From the NCBI GenBank assembly GCA_019415335.1, contig DXKH01000110.1, positions 1-26,140 on the forward strand: a DNA stretch of 26,140 nt, given 5' to 3'. The position numbers were made by a program, and so were the translations under genes. Source of the DNA: Citrobacter sp. Its GTDB lineage: Bacteria > Pseudomonadota > Gammaproteobacteria > Enterobacterales > Enterobacteriaceae. Positions 16,870 through 24,416 of this stretch are shown in pieces. Positions within the stretch are counted from its first letter, which is position 1. Each line of letters starts with the position of its first letter. The notes under the pieces are model-generated. The model saw only the letters and a program-made list of their open reading frames with translations. It made no database searches and was not told the origin of the DNA.

Positions 16870-17448
16870 ATGGCCATAAAAGGTCTTGAGCAGGCCGTTG
16901 AAAACCTCAGCCGTATCAGCAGAACGGCGGTGCCCGGTGCCGCCGCAATGGCCATTAACCGCGTTGCTTCATCCGCGATATCGCAGTCGGCGTCACAGGT
17001 TGCCCGTGAGACAAAGGTACGCCGGAAACTGGTAAAGGAAAGGGCCAGGCTGAAAAGGGCCACGGTCAAAAATCCGCAGGCCAGAATCAAGGTTAACCGG
17101 GGGGATTTGCCCGTAATAAAGCTGGGTAACGCGCGGATTGTCCTGTCCCGACGCAGGCGTCGTAAAAAGGGGCAGCGTTCAGCCCTGAAAGGTGGCGGCA
17201 GCGTGCTTGTGGTGGGAAACCGTCGTATTCCCGGCGCGTTTATTCAGCAACTGAAAAATGGCCGCTGGCATGTCATGCAGCGTGTGGCCGGGAAAAATCG
17301 TTACCCCATTGATGTGGTGAAAATCCCGATGGCGGTGCCGCTGACCACGGCGTTTAAACAGAATATTGAGCGGATACGGCGTGAGCGTCTTCCGAAAGAG
17401 CTGGGCTATGCGCTGCAGCATCAACTGAGGATGGTAATAAAGCGATGA
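16870..17448 (+). CDS. Z: Tail completion protein GpZ
   Basis: A 192-residue strongly basic protein (MAIKGLEQAVENLSRISRTA), lambda length, with an Arg/Lys cluster near residues 98-104. GpZ acts at the end of tail assembly and is needed for infectious particles and for correct placing of the DNA end in the tail. GGGGGATGT precedes the ATG. Gene U starts 4 bases before its stop. Confidence 0.95.
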   Translation: MAIKGLEQAVENLSRISRTAVPGAAAMAINRVASSAISQSASQVARETKVRRKLVKERARLKRATVKNPQARIKVNRGDLPVIKLGNARIVLSRRRRRKKGQRSALKGGGSVLVVGNRRIPGAFIQQLKNGRWHVMQRVAGKNRYPIDVVKIPMAVPLTTAFKQNIERIRRERLPKELGYALQHQLRMVIKR

Positions 17449-17840
17449 AACATACTGAACTCCGAGCAGCCGTACTGGATGCACTGGAGAAGCATGACAC
17501 CGGGGCGACGCTTTTTGATGGTCGCCCCGCTGTTTTTGATGAGGAAGATTTTCCGGCAATTGCCGTTTATCTCACCGGCGCTGAATACACGGGCGAAGAG
17601 CTGGACAGCGATACCTGGCAGGCGGAGCTGCATATTGAAGTTTTCCTGCCTGCTCAGGTGCCGGATTCAGAGCTGGATTCGTGGATGGAAAGCCGGATTT
17701 ATCCGGCGATGAGCGATATCCCGGCACTGTCAGATTTGATCACCAGTATGGTGGCCAGTGGCTATGACTACCGGCGCGACGATGATGCGGGCCTGTGGAG
17801 TTCAGCCGATCTGACTTATGTCATTACCTATGAAATGTGA
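17445..17840 (+). CDS. U: Tail terminator protein GpU
   Basis: A 131-residue acidic protein ([20 protein letters not shown]), lambda length. It forms a hexameric ring that caps the finished tail tube, stops growth at the ruler length and makes the surface that joins the head. It overlaps Z by 4 bases (ATGA). Intact. Confidence 0.96.
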   Translation: MKHTELRAAVLDALEKHDTGATLFDGRPAVFDEEDFPAIAVYLTGAEYTGEELDSDTWQAELHIEVFLPAQVPDSELDSWMESRIYPAMSDIPALSDLITSMVASGYDYRRDDDAGLWSSADLTYVITYEM

Positions 17841-17847
17841 GGACGCT

Positions 17848-18588
17848 ATGCCTGTACCAAATCCTGTAATGCCGGTGAAAGGGGCCGGGACCACCCTGTG
17901 GGTTTATAAGGGGAGTGGTGACCCTTATGCGAATCCGCTTTCAGACGTTGACTGGTCGCGTCTGGCAAAAGTTAAAGACCTGACGCCCGGCGAACTGACC
18001 GCTGAGTCTTATGACGACAGCTATCTCGATGATGAAGATGCAGACTGGACTGCGACCGGGCAGGGGCAGAAATCTGCCGGAGATACCAGCTTCACGCTGG
18101 CGTGGATGCCCGGAGAGCAGGGGCAGCAGGCGCTGCTGGCGTGGTTTAATGAAGGCGATACCCGTGCCTATAAAATCCGCTTCCCGAACGGCACGGTCGA
18201 TGTGTTCCGTGGCTGGGTCAGCAGTATCGGTAAGGCGGTGACGGCGAAGGAAGTGATTACCCGCACGGTGAAGGTCACCAATGTGGGACGTCCGTCGATG
18301 GCAGAAGATCGCAGCACGGTGACGGCGACAACCGGCATGACGGTGACACCCGCCAGTGCTTCCGTAGTGAAAGGGCAGAGCACCACGCTGACCGTGGCAT
18401 TCCAGCCGGATGGCGCAACCGACAAGAGCTTCCGTGCGGTGTCTGCGGATAAAACAAAAGCCACCGTGTCGGTCAGTGGTATGACCATCACCGTGAAAGG
18501 TGTTGCTGCAGGCAAGGTCAACATTCCGGTCGTATCCGGTAATGGTGAGTTTGCTGCGGTTGCAGAAATCAACGTCACCGCCAGTTAA
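17848..18588 (+). CDS. V: Major tail tube protein GpV
   Basis: A 246-residue protein with lambda length ([20 protein letters not shown]). Residues about 1-155 form the tube domain that stacks in hexameric rings around the tape measure; residues about 160-246 ([20 protein letters not shown] onward) are a bacterial Ig-like (Big_2) domain displayed on the tail surface. ATG 17848 has TGAGGA 6 bases upstream; the in-frame start at 17818 lies in U and is rejected. Confidence 0.96.
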   Translation: MPVPNPVMPVKGAGTTLWVYKGSGDPYANPLSDVDWSRLAKVKDLTPGELTAESYDDSYLDDEDADWTATGQGQKSAGDTSFTLAWMPGEQGQQALLAWFNEGDTRAYKIRFPNGTVDVFRGWVSSIGKAVTAKEVITRTVKVTNVGRPSMAEDRSTVTATTGMTVTPASASVVKGQSTTLTVAFQPDGATDKSFRAVSADKTKATVSVSGMTITVKGVAAGKVNIPVVSGNGEFAAVAEINVTAS

Positions 18589-18603
18589 TCCGGAGAGTCA
18601 GCG

Positions 18604-19026
18604 ATGTTCCTGAAAACCGAATCATTTGAACATAACGGTGTGACCGTCACGCTTTCTGAACTGTCAGCCCTGCAGCGTATTGAGCATCTCGCCCTGATGA
18701 AACGGCAGGCAGAACAGGCGGAGTCAGACAGCAACCGGAAGTTTACTGTGGAAGACGCCATCAGAACCGGCGCGTTTCTGGTGGCGATGTCCCTGTGGCA
18801 TAACCATCCGAAGAAGACAAAGCTGCCTTCCATGAATGAAGCCGTTAAACAGATTGAGCAGGAAGTGCTTACCACCTGGCCCACAGAGGCAATTTCTCAT
18901 GCTGAAAACGTGGTGTACCGGCTGTCCGGTATGTATGAGTTTGTGGTGAATGATGCTCCTGAACAGGCAGAGGACGCCGGGCCTGCAGAGCCTGTTTCTG
19001 CGGGAAAGTGTTCGACGGTGAGCTGA
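18604..19026 (+). CDS. G: Tail assembly chaperone GpG
   Basis: A 140-residue protein (MFLKTESFEHNGVTVTLSEL), lambda length. It binds the tape-measure protein H during tail assembly and is absent from the finished tail. About residues 133-135 lie on the slippery heptamer GGGAAAG where a fraction of ribosomes shifts back one base and continues into T. GGAG lies 8 bases upstream of the ATG. Confidence 0.96.
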   Translation: MFLKTESFEHNGVTVTLSELSALQRIEHLALMKRQAEQAESDSNRKFTVEDAIRTGAFLVAMSLWHNHPKKTKLPSMNEAVKQIEQEVLTTWPTEAISHAENVVYRLSGMYEFVVNDAPEQAEDAGPAEPVSAGKCSTVS

Positions 19027-19442
19027 GTTTTGCCCTGAAACTGGCGCGTGAGATGGGGCGACCCGACTGGCGCGCCATGCTTGCCGGGATGTCATCCACG
19101 GAGTATGCCGACTGGCACCGCTTTTACAGTACCCATTATTTTCATGATGTTCTGCTGGATATGCACTTTTCCGGGCTGACGTACACCGTGCTCAGCCTGT
19201 TTTTCAGCGATCCGGAGATGCATCCGCTGGATTTCAGTCTGCTGAACCGGCGCGAGGCTGACGAAGAGCCTGAAGATGATGTGCTGATGCAGAAAGCGGC
19301 AGGGCTTGCCGGAGGCGTTCGTTTTGGCCCGGACGGGAATGAAGTTATCCCCGCTTCCCCGGATGTGGCGGACATGACGGAGGATGACGTAATGCTGATG
19401 ACAGTATCAGAAGGGATCGCAGGAGGAGTCCGGTATGGCTGA
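18604..19442 (+). CDS. GT: GpGT frameshift fusion chaperone
   Basis: The T frame (19008-19442, 144 codons) has no start of its own. A -1 shift at GGGAAAG joins the first 135 residues of G to it, giving 279 residues, exactly the lambda gpGT size. In lambda about a few per cent of ribosomes shift, and the G:GT ratio matters; the T part recruits the tail-tube protein V to the H-G complex. The T frame is intact and its stop overlaps the start of H by 8 bases. Confidence 0.94.
19002..19008 (+). promoter_or_regulatory. Programmed -1 frameshift site GGGAAAG
   Basis: The heptamer reads GG-GA-AAG across Gly-Lys codons (G frame GGA AAG), 18 bases before the G stop codon. It is the lambda G/T slippery sequence in the same context. 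Confidence 0.93.
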
Positions 19443-22014
19443 ACCGGTAGGCGATCTGGTCGTTGATTTAAGTCTGGATGCGGCCAGATTTGACGAGCAG
19501 ATGGCCAGAGTCAGGCGTCATTTTTCCGGTACGGAAACTGATGCGAAAAAAACAGCGGCAGTCGTTGAACAGTCGCTGAGCCGACAGGCGCTGGCTGCAC
19601 AGAAAGCGGGGATTTCCGTCGGGCAGTATAAAGCCGCCATGCGTATGCTGCCTGCACAGTTCACCGACGTGGCCACGCAGCTTGCAGGCGGGCAAAGCCC
19701 GTGGCTGATCCTGCTGCAACAGGGTGGTCAGGTTAAGGACTCCTTCGGCGGGATGATCCCCATGTTCAGGGGGCTTGCCGGTGCGATCACCCTGCCGATG
19801 GTGGGGGCCACCTCGCTGGCGGTGGCGACCGGTGCGCTGGCGTATGCCTGGTATCAGGGCAACTCAACCCTGTCCGATTTCAACAAAACGCTGGTCCTTT
19901 CCGGCAATCAGGCGGGACTGACGGCAGATCGTATGCTGGTCCTGTCCAGAGCCGGGCAGGCGGCAGGGCTGACGTTTAACCAGACCAGCGAGTCACTGAC
20001 GGCGCTGGTGAATGCCGGTGTGCGTGGTGGTGAGCAGTTTGAGGCGATCAGCCAGAGTGTGGCGCGTTTCTCCTCTGCATCCGGCGTGGAGGTGGACAAG
20101 GTCGCTGAAGCCTTCGGGAAGCTGACCACAGACCCGACGTCGGGACTGACAGCGATGGCACGTCAGTTCCATAACGTGACGGCGGAGCAGATTGCGTATG
20201 TTGCTCAGTTGCAGCGTTCCGGAGATGAAGCCGGGGCATTGCAGGCGGCGAACGAGGCCGCAACGAAAGGGTTTGATGACCAGACCCGCCGCCTGAAAGA
20301 GAACATGGGCACGCTGGAGACCTGGGCAGACAGGACAGCACGGGCATTCAAATCCATGTGGGATTCGGTGCTGGATATTGGTCGCCCGGACACTGCCCAG
20401 GGAATGCTGGAGAAAGCAGAAAAGGCTTTTGATGAGGCGGACAAAAAATGGCAGTGGTATCAGAGCCGGAGCCACCGGCGCGGTAAAACCTCAGCATTTC
20501 TTGCCAATCTCCGGGGAGCATGGGAGAAGAGAGCGAATGCGCAACTTGGGCTTTCAGCCGCCACGTTGCAGGCCGATCTTGAAAAGGCCAGAGAGATGGC
20601 AGCAAAGGACTGGGCCGAGTCTGAGGCATCACGGCTGAAATATACCGAAGAGGCGCAGAAGGCTTACGAACGCCTGCAGACGCCGCTGGAGAAATATACC
20701 GCCCGTCAGGAAGAACTGAACAAGTCACTGAAGGACGGGAAAATTCTGCAGGCAGATTACAACACGCTGATGGCGGCGGCGAAAAAGGACTATGAAGCGA
20801 CGCTGAAAAAGCCGAAACAGTCCGGCGTGAAGGTGTCTGCGGGCGATCGTCAGGAAGACAGTGCTCATGCTGCCCTGCTGACGCTTCAGGCAGAACTCCG
20901 GACGCTGGAGAAGCATGCCGGAGCAAATGAGAAAATCAGCCAGCAGCGCCGGGATTTGTGGAAGGCGGAGAGTCAGTTCGCGGTACTGGAGGAGGCGGCG
21001 CAACGTCGCCAGCTGTCTGCACAGGAGAAATCCCTGCTGGCGCATAAAGATGAGACGCTGGAGTACAAACGCCAGCTGGCTGCACTTGGCGACAAGGTTA
21101 CGTATCAGGAGCGCCTGAACGCGCTGGCGCAGCAGGCGGATAAATTCGCACAGCAGCAACGGGCAAAACGGGCCGCTATTGATGCGAAAAGCCGGGGGCT
21201 GACTGACCGGCAGGCAGAACGGGAAGCCACGGAACAGCGCCTGAAGGAACAGTATGGCGATAATCCTCTGGCGCTGAATAACGTCATGTCAGAGCAGAAA
21301 AAGACCTGGGCGGCTGAAGACCTGCTTCGCGGGAACTGGATGGCAGGCCTCAGGTCCGGCTGGAGCGAGTGGAAAGAGAGTGCCACGGACAGTATGTCGC
21401 AGGTTAAAAGTGCAGCCACGCAGACCTTTGATGGTATTGCGCAGAATATGGCGGCGATGCTGACCGGCAGTGAACAGAACTGGCGCAGCTTCACCCGCTC
21501 CGTGCTGTCCATGATGACAGAAATTCTGCTTAAGCAGGCAATGGTGGGGATTGTCGGGAGTATCGGCAGCGCCATTGGCGGGGCTGTTGGTGGCGGCGCA
21601 TCCGCGTCAGGCGGTACAGCCATTCAGGCCGCTGCGGCGAAATTCCATTTTGCGACCGGGGGATTTACGGGAACCGGCGGCAAATATGAGCCAGCGGGGA
21701 TTGTTCACCGTGGTGAATTTGTCTTCACGAAGGAGGCAACCAGCCGGATTGGTGTCGGCAACCTGTACCGCCTGATGCGGGGCTATGCGGAAGGTGGTTA
21801 TGTGGGCGGTGCCGGAAGTCCGGCGCAGATGCGGCGGGCTGAAGGCATTAATTTTAATCAGAACAATCACGTGGTGATTCAGAACGACGGTACGAATGGT
21901 CTGCCAGGTCCACAGATGATGAAGGCGGTGTATGACATGGCCCGCAAGGGTGCCCGTGATGAAATCCAGGCACAGATGCGCGATGGTGGTCTGTTCTCCG
22001 GAGGTGGACGATGA
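19435..22014 (+). CDS. H: Tail tape-measure protein GpH
   Basis: An 859-residue tape-measure protein (853 in lambda). It spans the tail lumen, sets tail length and enters the cell envelope with the DNA. N-terminus MAEPVGDLVVDLSLDAARFD is lambda-like; a Gly/Ala-rich hydrophobic segment (about residues 105-140) and another near 690-735 (IVGSIGSAIGGAVGGGASAS) are possible membrane-inserting parts. Compared with lambda from memory, residues about 320-394 and about 785-825 are different, while the flanks are nearly identical, pointing to mosaic replacement. GpH is cleaved near the C-terminus in lambda. AGGAGG lies 8 bases before the ATG; it overlaps M by 4 bases. Confidence 0.96.
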   Translation: MAEPVGDLVVDLSLDAARFDEQMARVRRHFSGTETDAKKTAAVVEQSLSRQALAAQKAGISVGQYKAAMRMLPAQFTDVATQLAGGQSPWLILLQQGGQVKDSFGGMIPMFRGLAGAITLPMVGATSLAVATGALAYAWYQGNSTLSDFNKTLVLSGNQAGLTADRMLVLSRAGQAAGLTFNQTSESLTALVNAGVRGGEQFEAISQSVARFSSASGVEVDKVAEAFGKLTTDPTSGLTAMARQFHNVTAEQIAYVAQLQRSGDEAGALQAANEAATKGFDDQTRRLKENMGTLETWADRTARAFKSMWDSVLDIGRPDTAQGMLEKAEKAFDEADKKWQWYQSRSHRRGKTSAFLANLRGAWEKRANAQLGLSAATLQADLEKAREMAAKDWAESEASRLKYTEEAQKAYERLQTPLEKYTARQEELNKSLKDGKILQADYNTLMAAAKKDYEATLKKPKQSGVKVSAGDRQEDSAHAALLTLQAELRTLEKHAGANEKISQQRRDLWKAESQFAVLEEAAQRRQLSAQEKSLLAHKDETLEYKRQLAALGDKVTYQERLNALAQQADKFAQQQRAKRAAIDAKSRGLTDRQAEREATEQRLKEQYGDNPLALNNVMSEQKKTWAAEDLLRGNWMAGLRSGWSEWKESATDSMSQVKSAATQTFDGIAQNMAAMLTGSEQNWRSFTRSVLSMMTEILLKQAMVGIVGSIGSAIGGAVGGGASASGGTAIQAAAAKFHFATGGFTGTGGKYEPAGIVHRGEFVFTKEATSRIGVGNLYRLMRGYAEGGYVGGAGSPAQMRRAEGINFNQNNHVVIQNDGTNGLPGPQMMKAVYDMARKGARDEIQAQMRDGGLFSGGGR

Positions 22015-22340
22015 AAACCTTCCGCTGGAAAGTGAAACCCGGTATGGATGTGGCTTCGGCCCCTTCTGTAAGAAAGGTGCGCTTTGGTGATGGCTATTCC
22101 CAGCGAGCGCCTGCCGGGCTGAATGCCAACCTGAAAACGTACAGCGTGACGCTTTCTGTCCCCCGTGAGGAGGCCACGGTACTGGAGTCGTTTCTGGAAG
22201 AGCACGGGGGCTGGAAAGCCTTTCTGTGGACGCCGCCTTATGAGTGGCGGCAGATAAAGGTGACCTGCGCAAAATGGTCGTCGCGGGTCAGTATGCTGCG
22301 TGTTGAGTTCAGCGCAGAGTTTGAACAGGTGGTGAACTGA
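22011..22340 (+). CDS. M: Tail tip protein GpM
   Basis: A 109-residue protein (MKTFRWKVKPGMDVASAPSV), lambda length; forms part of the tip complex between the tube and the baseplate-like hub. ATGA overlap with H, and its last base is the first base of the L start codon. Intact. Confidence 0.95.
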   Translation: MKTFRWKVKPGMDVASAPSVRKVRFGDGYSQRAPAGLNANLKTYSVTLSVPREEATVLESFLEEHGGWKAFLWTPPYEWRQIKVTCAKWSSRVSMLRVEFSAEFEQVVN

Positions 22341-23038
22341 TGCAGGATATCCGGCAGGAAACACTGAATGAATGCACCCGTGCGGAGCAGTCGGCCAGCG
22401 TGGTGCTCTGGGAAATCGACCTGACAGAGGTCGGTGGAGAACGTTATTTTTTCTGTAATGAGCAGAACGAAAAAGGTGAGCCGGTCACCTGGCAGGGGCG
22501 ACAGTATCAGCCGTATCCCATTCAGGGAAGTGGTTTTGAACTGAATGGCAAAGGCACCAGTACGCGCCCCACACTGACGGTTTCTAACCTGTACGGTATG
22601 GTCACCGGGATGGCGGAAGATCTGCAGAGTCTGGTCGGTGGAACGGTGGTCCGGCGTAAGGTTTACGCCCGTTTTCTGGATGCGGTGAACTTCGTCAACG
22701 GAAACAGTGGCGCCGATCCGGAGCAGGAGGTGATCAGCCGCTGGCGCATTGAGCAGTGCAGCGAACTGAGCGCGGTGAGTGCCTCCTTTGTACTGTCCAC
22801 GCCGACGGAAACGGATGGCGCTGTTTTTCCGGGACGTATCATGCTGGCCAACACCTGCACCTGGACCTATCGCGGTGACGAGTGCGGTTATAGCGGTCCG
22901 GCTGTCGCGGATGAATATGACCAGCCAACGTCCGATATCACGAAGGATAAATGCAGCAAATGCCTGAGCGGTTGTAAGTTCCGCAATAACGTCGGCAACT
23001 TTGGCGGCTTCCTTTCCATTAACAAACTTTCGCAGTAA
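22340..23038 (+). CDS. L: Tail tip protein GpL, Cys-rich C-terminus
   Basis: A 232-residue protein, lambda length (MQDIRQETLNECTRAEQSAS). It belongs to the tail tip next to the central fibre J. The C-terminal 70 residues carry a cluster of cysteines (NTCTWTYRGDECGYSG and DKCSKCLSGCKF) which in lambda hold an iron-sulphur cluster. Start codon overlaps the M stop by one base; K begins 6 bases after its stop. Confidence 0.95.
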   Translation: MQDIRQETLNECTRAEQSASVVLWEIDLTEVGGERYFFCNEQNEKGEPVTWQGRQYQPYPIQGSGFELNGKGTSTRPTLTVSNLYGMVTGMAEDLQSLVGGTVVRRKVYARFLDAVNFVNGNSGADPEQEVISRWRIEQCSELSAVSASFVLSTPTETDGAVFPGRIMLANTCTWTYRGDECGYSGPAVADEYDQPTSDITKDKCSKCLSGCKFRNNVGNFGGFLSINKLSQ

Positions 23039-23043
23039 ATCCC

Positions 23044-23787
23044 ATGACACAGACAGAATCAGCGATTCTGGCGCACGCCCGGCGATGTGCGCCAGCGGAG
23101 TCGTGCGGCTTCGTGGTAAGCACGCCGGAGGGGGAAAGATATTTCCCCTGCGTGAATATCTCCGGTGAGCCGGAGGCGTATTTCCGTATGTCGCCGGAAG
23201 ACTGGCTGCAGGCAGAAATGCAGGGTGAGATTGTGGCGCTGGTCCACAGCCACCCCGGTGGTCTGCCCTGGCTGAGTGAGGCCGACCGGCGGCTGCAGGT
23301 GCAGAGTGATTTGCCGTGGTGGCTGGTCTGCCGGGGGACGATTCATAAGTTCCGCTGTGTGCCGCATCTCACCGGGCGGCGCTTTGAGCACGGTGTGACG
23401 GACTGTTACACACTGTTCCGGGATGCTTATCATCTGGCGGGGATTGAGATGCCGGCCTTTCATCGTGAGGATGACTGGTGGCGTAACGGCCAGAATCTCT
23501 ATCTGGATAATCTGGAGGCCACAGGGCTGTATCAGGTGCCGTTGTCAGCGGCACAGCCGGGCGATGTGCTGCTGTGCTGTTTTGGTTCATCGGTGCCGAA
23601 TCACGCCGCAATTTACTGCGGCGACGGCGAGCTGCTGCACCATATTCCTGAACAACTGAGCAAACGAGAGAGGTACACCGACAAATGGCAGCGACGCACA
23701 CACTCCCTCTGGCGTCACCGGGCATGGCGCGCATCTGCCTTTACGGGGATTTACAACGATTTGGCCGCCGCATCGACCTTCGTGTGA
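23044..23787 (+). CDS. K: Tail assembly protein GpK: JAMM peptidase plus NlpC/P60 domain
   Basis: A 247-residue two-domain enzyme. The N-terminal JAMM/MPN domain has Glu19 and the motif His68-Ser-His70-7 residues-Ser78-xx-Asp81, complete for a zinc metallopeptidase. The C-terminal NlpC/P60 domain has Cys121 (TDCYTLF), His187 (NHAAIY) and His199/200, a cysteine peptidase likely acting on peptidoglycan or on another tip protein. The classical lambda K annotation starts at the internal Met49 (ATG 23188, 199 residues) and would lose Glu19; the full frame from 23044 keeps both domains. Gene I starts about 100 bases before its stop, as in lambda. Confidence 0.93.
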   Translation: MTQTESAILAHARRCAPAESCGFVVSTPEGERYFPCVNISGEPEAYFRMSPEDWLQAEMQGEIVALVHSHPGGLPWLSEADRRLQVQSDLPWWLVCRGTIHKFRCVPHLTGRRFEHGVTDCYTLFRDAYHLAGIEMPAFHREDDWWRNGQNLYLDNLEATGLYQVPLSAAQPGDVLLCCFGSSVPNHAAIYCGDGELLHHIPEQLSKRERYTDKWQRRTHSLWRHRAWRASAFTGIYNDLAAASTFV

Positions 23788-24356
23788 AAACGGGGGCTGA
23801 AGCCATCCGCGCACTGGCCACACAGCTCCCGGTGTTTCGTCAGAAACTGAGCGACGGCTGGTATCAGGTACGGATTGCCGGGCGGGACGTCAGCACGTCC
23901 GGGTTAACGGCGCAGTTACATGAGACTCTGCCTGATGGCGCTGTGATTCATATTGTTCCCAGAGTCGCCGGGGCCAAGTCAGGTGGCGTATTCCAGATTG
24001 TCCTGGGGGCTGCCGCCATTGCCGGATCATTCTTTACCGCCGGAGCCACCCTTGCAGCATGGGGGGCAGCCATTGGGGCCGGTGGTATGACCGGCATCCT
24101 GTTTTCTCTCGGTGCCAGTATGGTGCTCGGTGGTGTGGCGCAGATGCTGGCACCGAAAGCCAGAACTCCCCGTACACAGACAACGGATAACGGTAAGCAG
24201 AACACCTATTTCTCCTCACTGGATAACATGGTTGCCCAGGGCAATGTTCTGCCTGTTCTGTACGGGGAAATGCGCGTGGGGTCACGCGTGGTTTCTCAGG
24301 AGATCAGCACGGCAGACGAAGGGGACGGTGGTCAGGTTGTGGTGATTGGTCGCTGA
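23685..24356 (+). CDS. I: Tail assembly protein GpI
   Basis: A 223-residue protein with lambda length (MAATHTLPLASPGMARICLY). Residues about 15-95 look like a ubiquitin-like/beta-grasp domain; residues about 100-150 form a long Gly/Ala-rich hydrophobic stretch that could insert in a membrane. It is needed for tail tip assembly but is not found in finished tails. It overlaps the end of K by 103 bases; GAGAGAGG lies about 11 bases upstream of the ATG. Confidence 0.94.
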   Translation: MAATHTLPLASPGMARICLYGDLQRFGRRIDLRVKTGAEAIRALATQLPVFRQKLSDGWYQVRIAGRDVSTSGLTAQLHETLPDGAVIHIVPRVAGAKSGGVFQIVLGAAAIAGSFFTAGATLAAWGAAIGAGGMTGILFSLGASMVLGGVAQMLAPKARTPRTQTTDNGKQNTYFSSLDNMVAQGNVLPVLYGEMRVGSRVVSQEISTADEGDGGQVVVIGR

Positions 24357-24374
24357 TGCAAAATGTTTTATGTG

Positions 24375-24394
24375 AAACCGCCTGCGGGCGGTTT
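24375..24394 (+). terminator. Hairpin between I and J
   Basis: An 8-bp stem AAACCGCC/GGCGGTTT with loop TGCG, followed by TTGTCGTTT. It lies in the only real gap of the tail block; the T-run is weak, so it may be an attenuator or stability element. Confidence 0.55.
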
Positions 24395-24416
24395 TGTCGT
24401 TTATGGAGCGTGAGGA

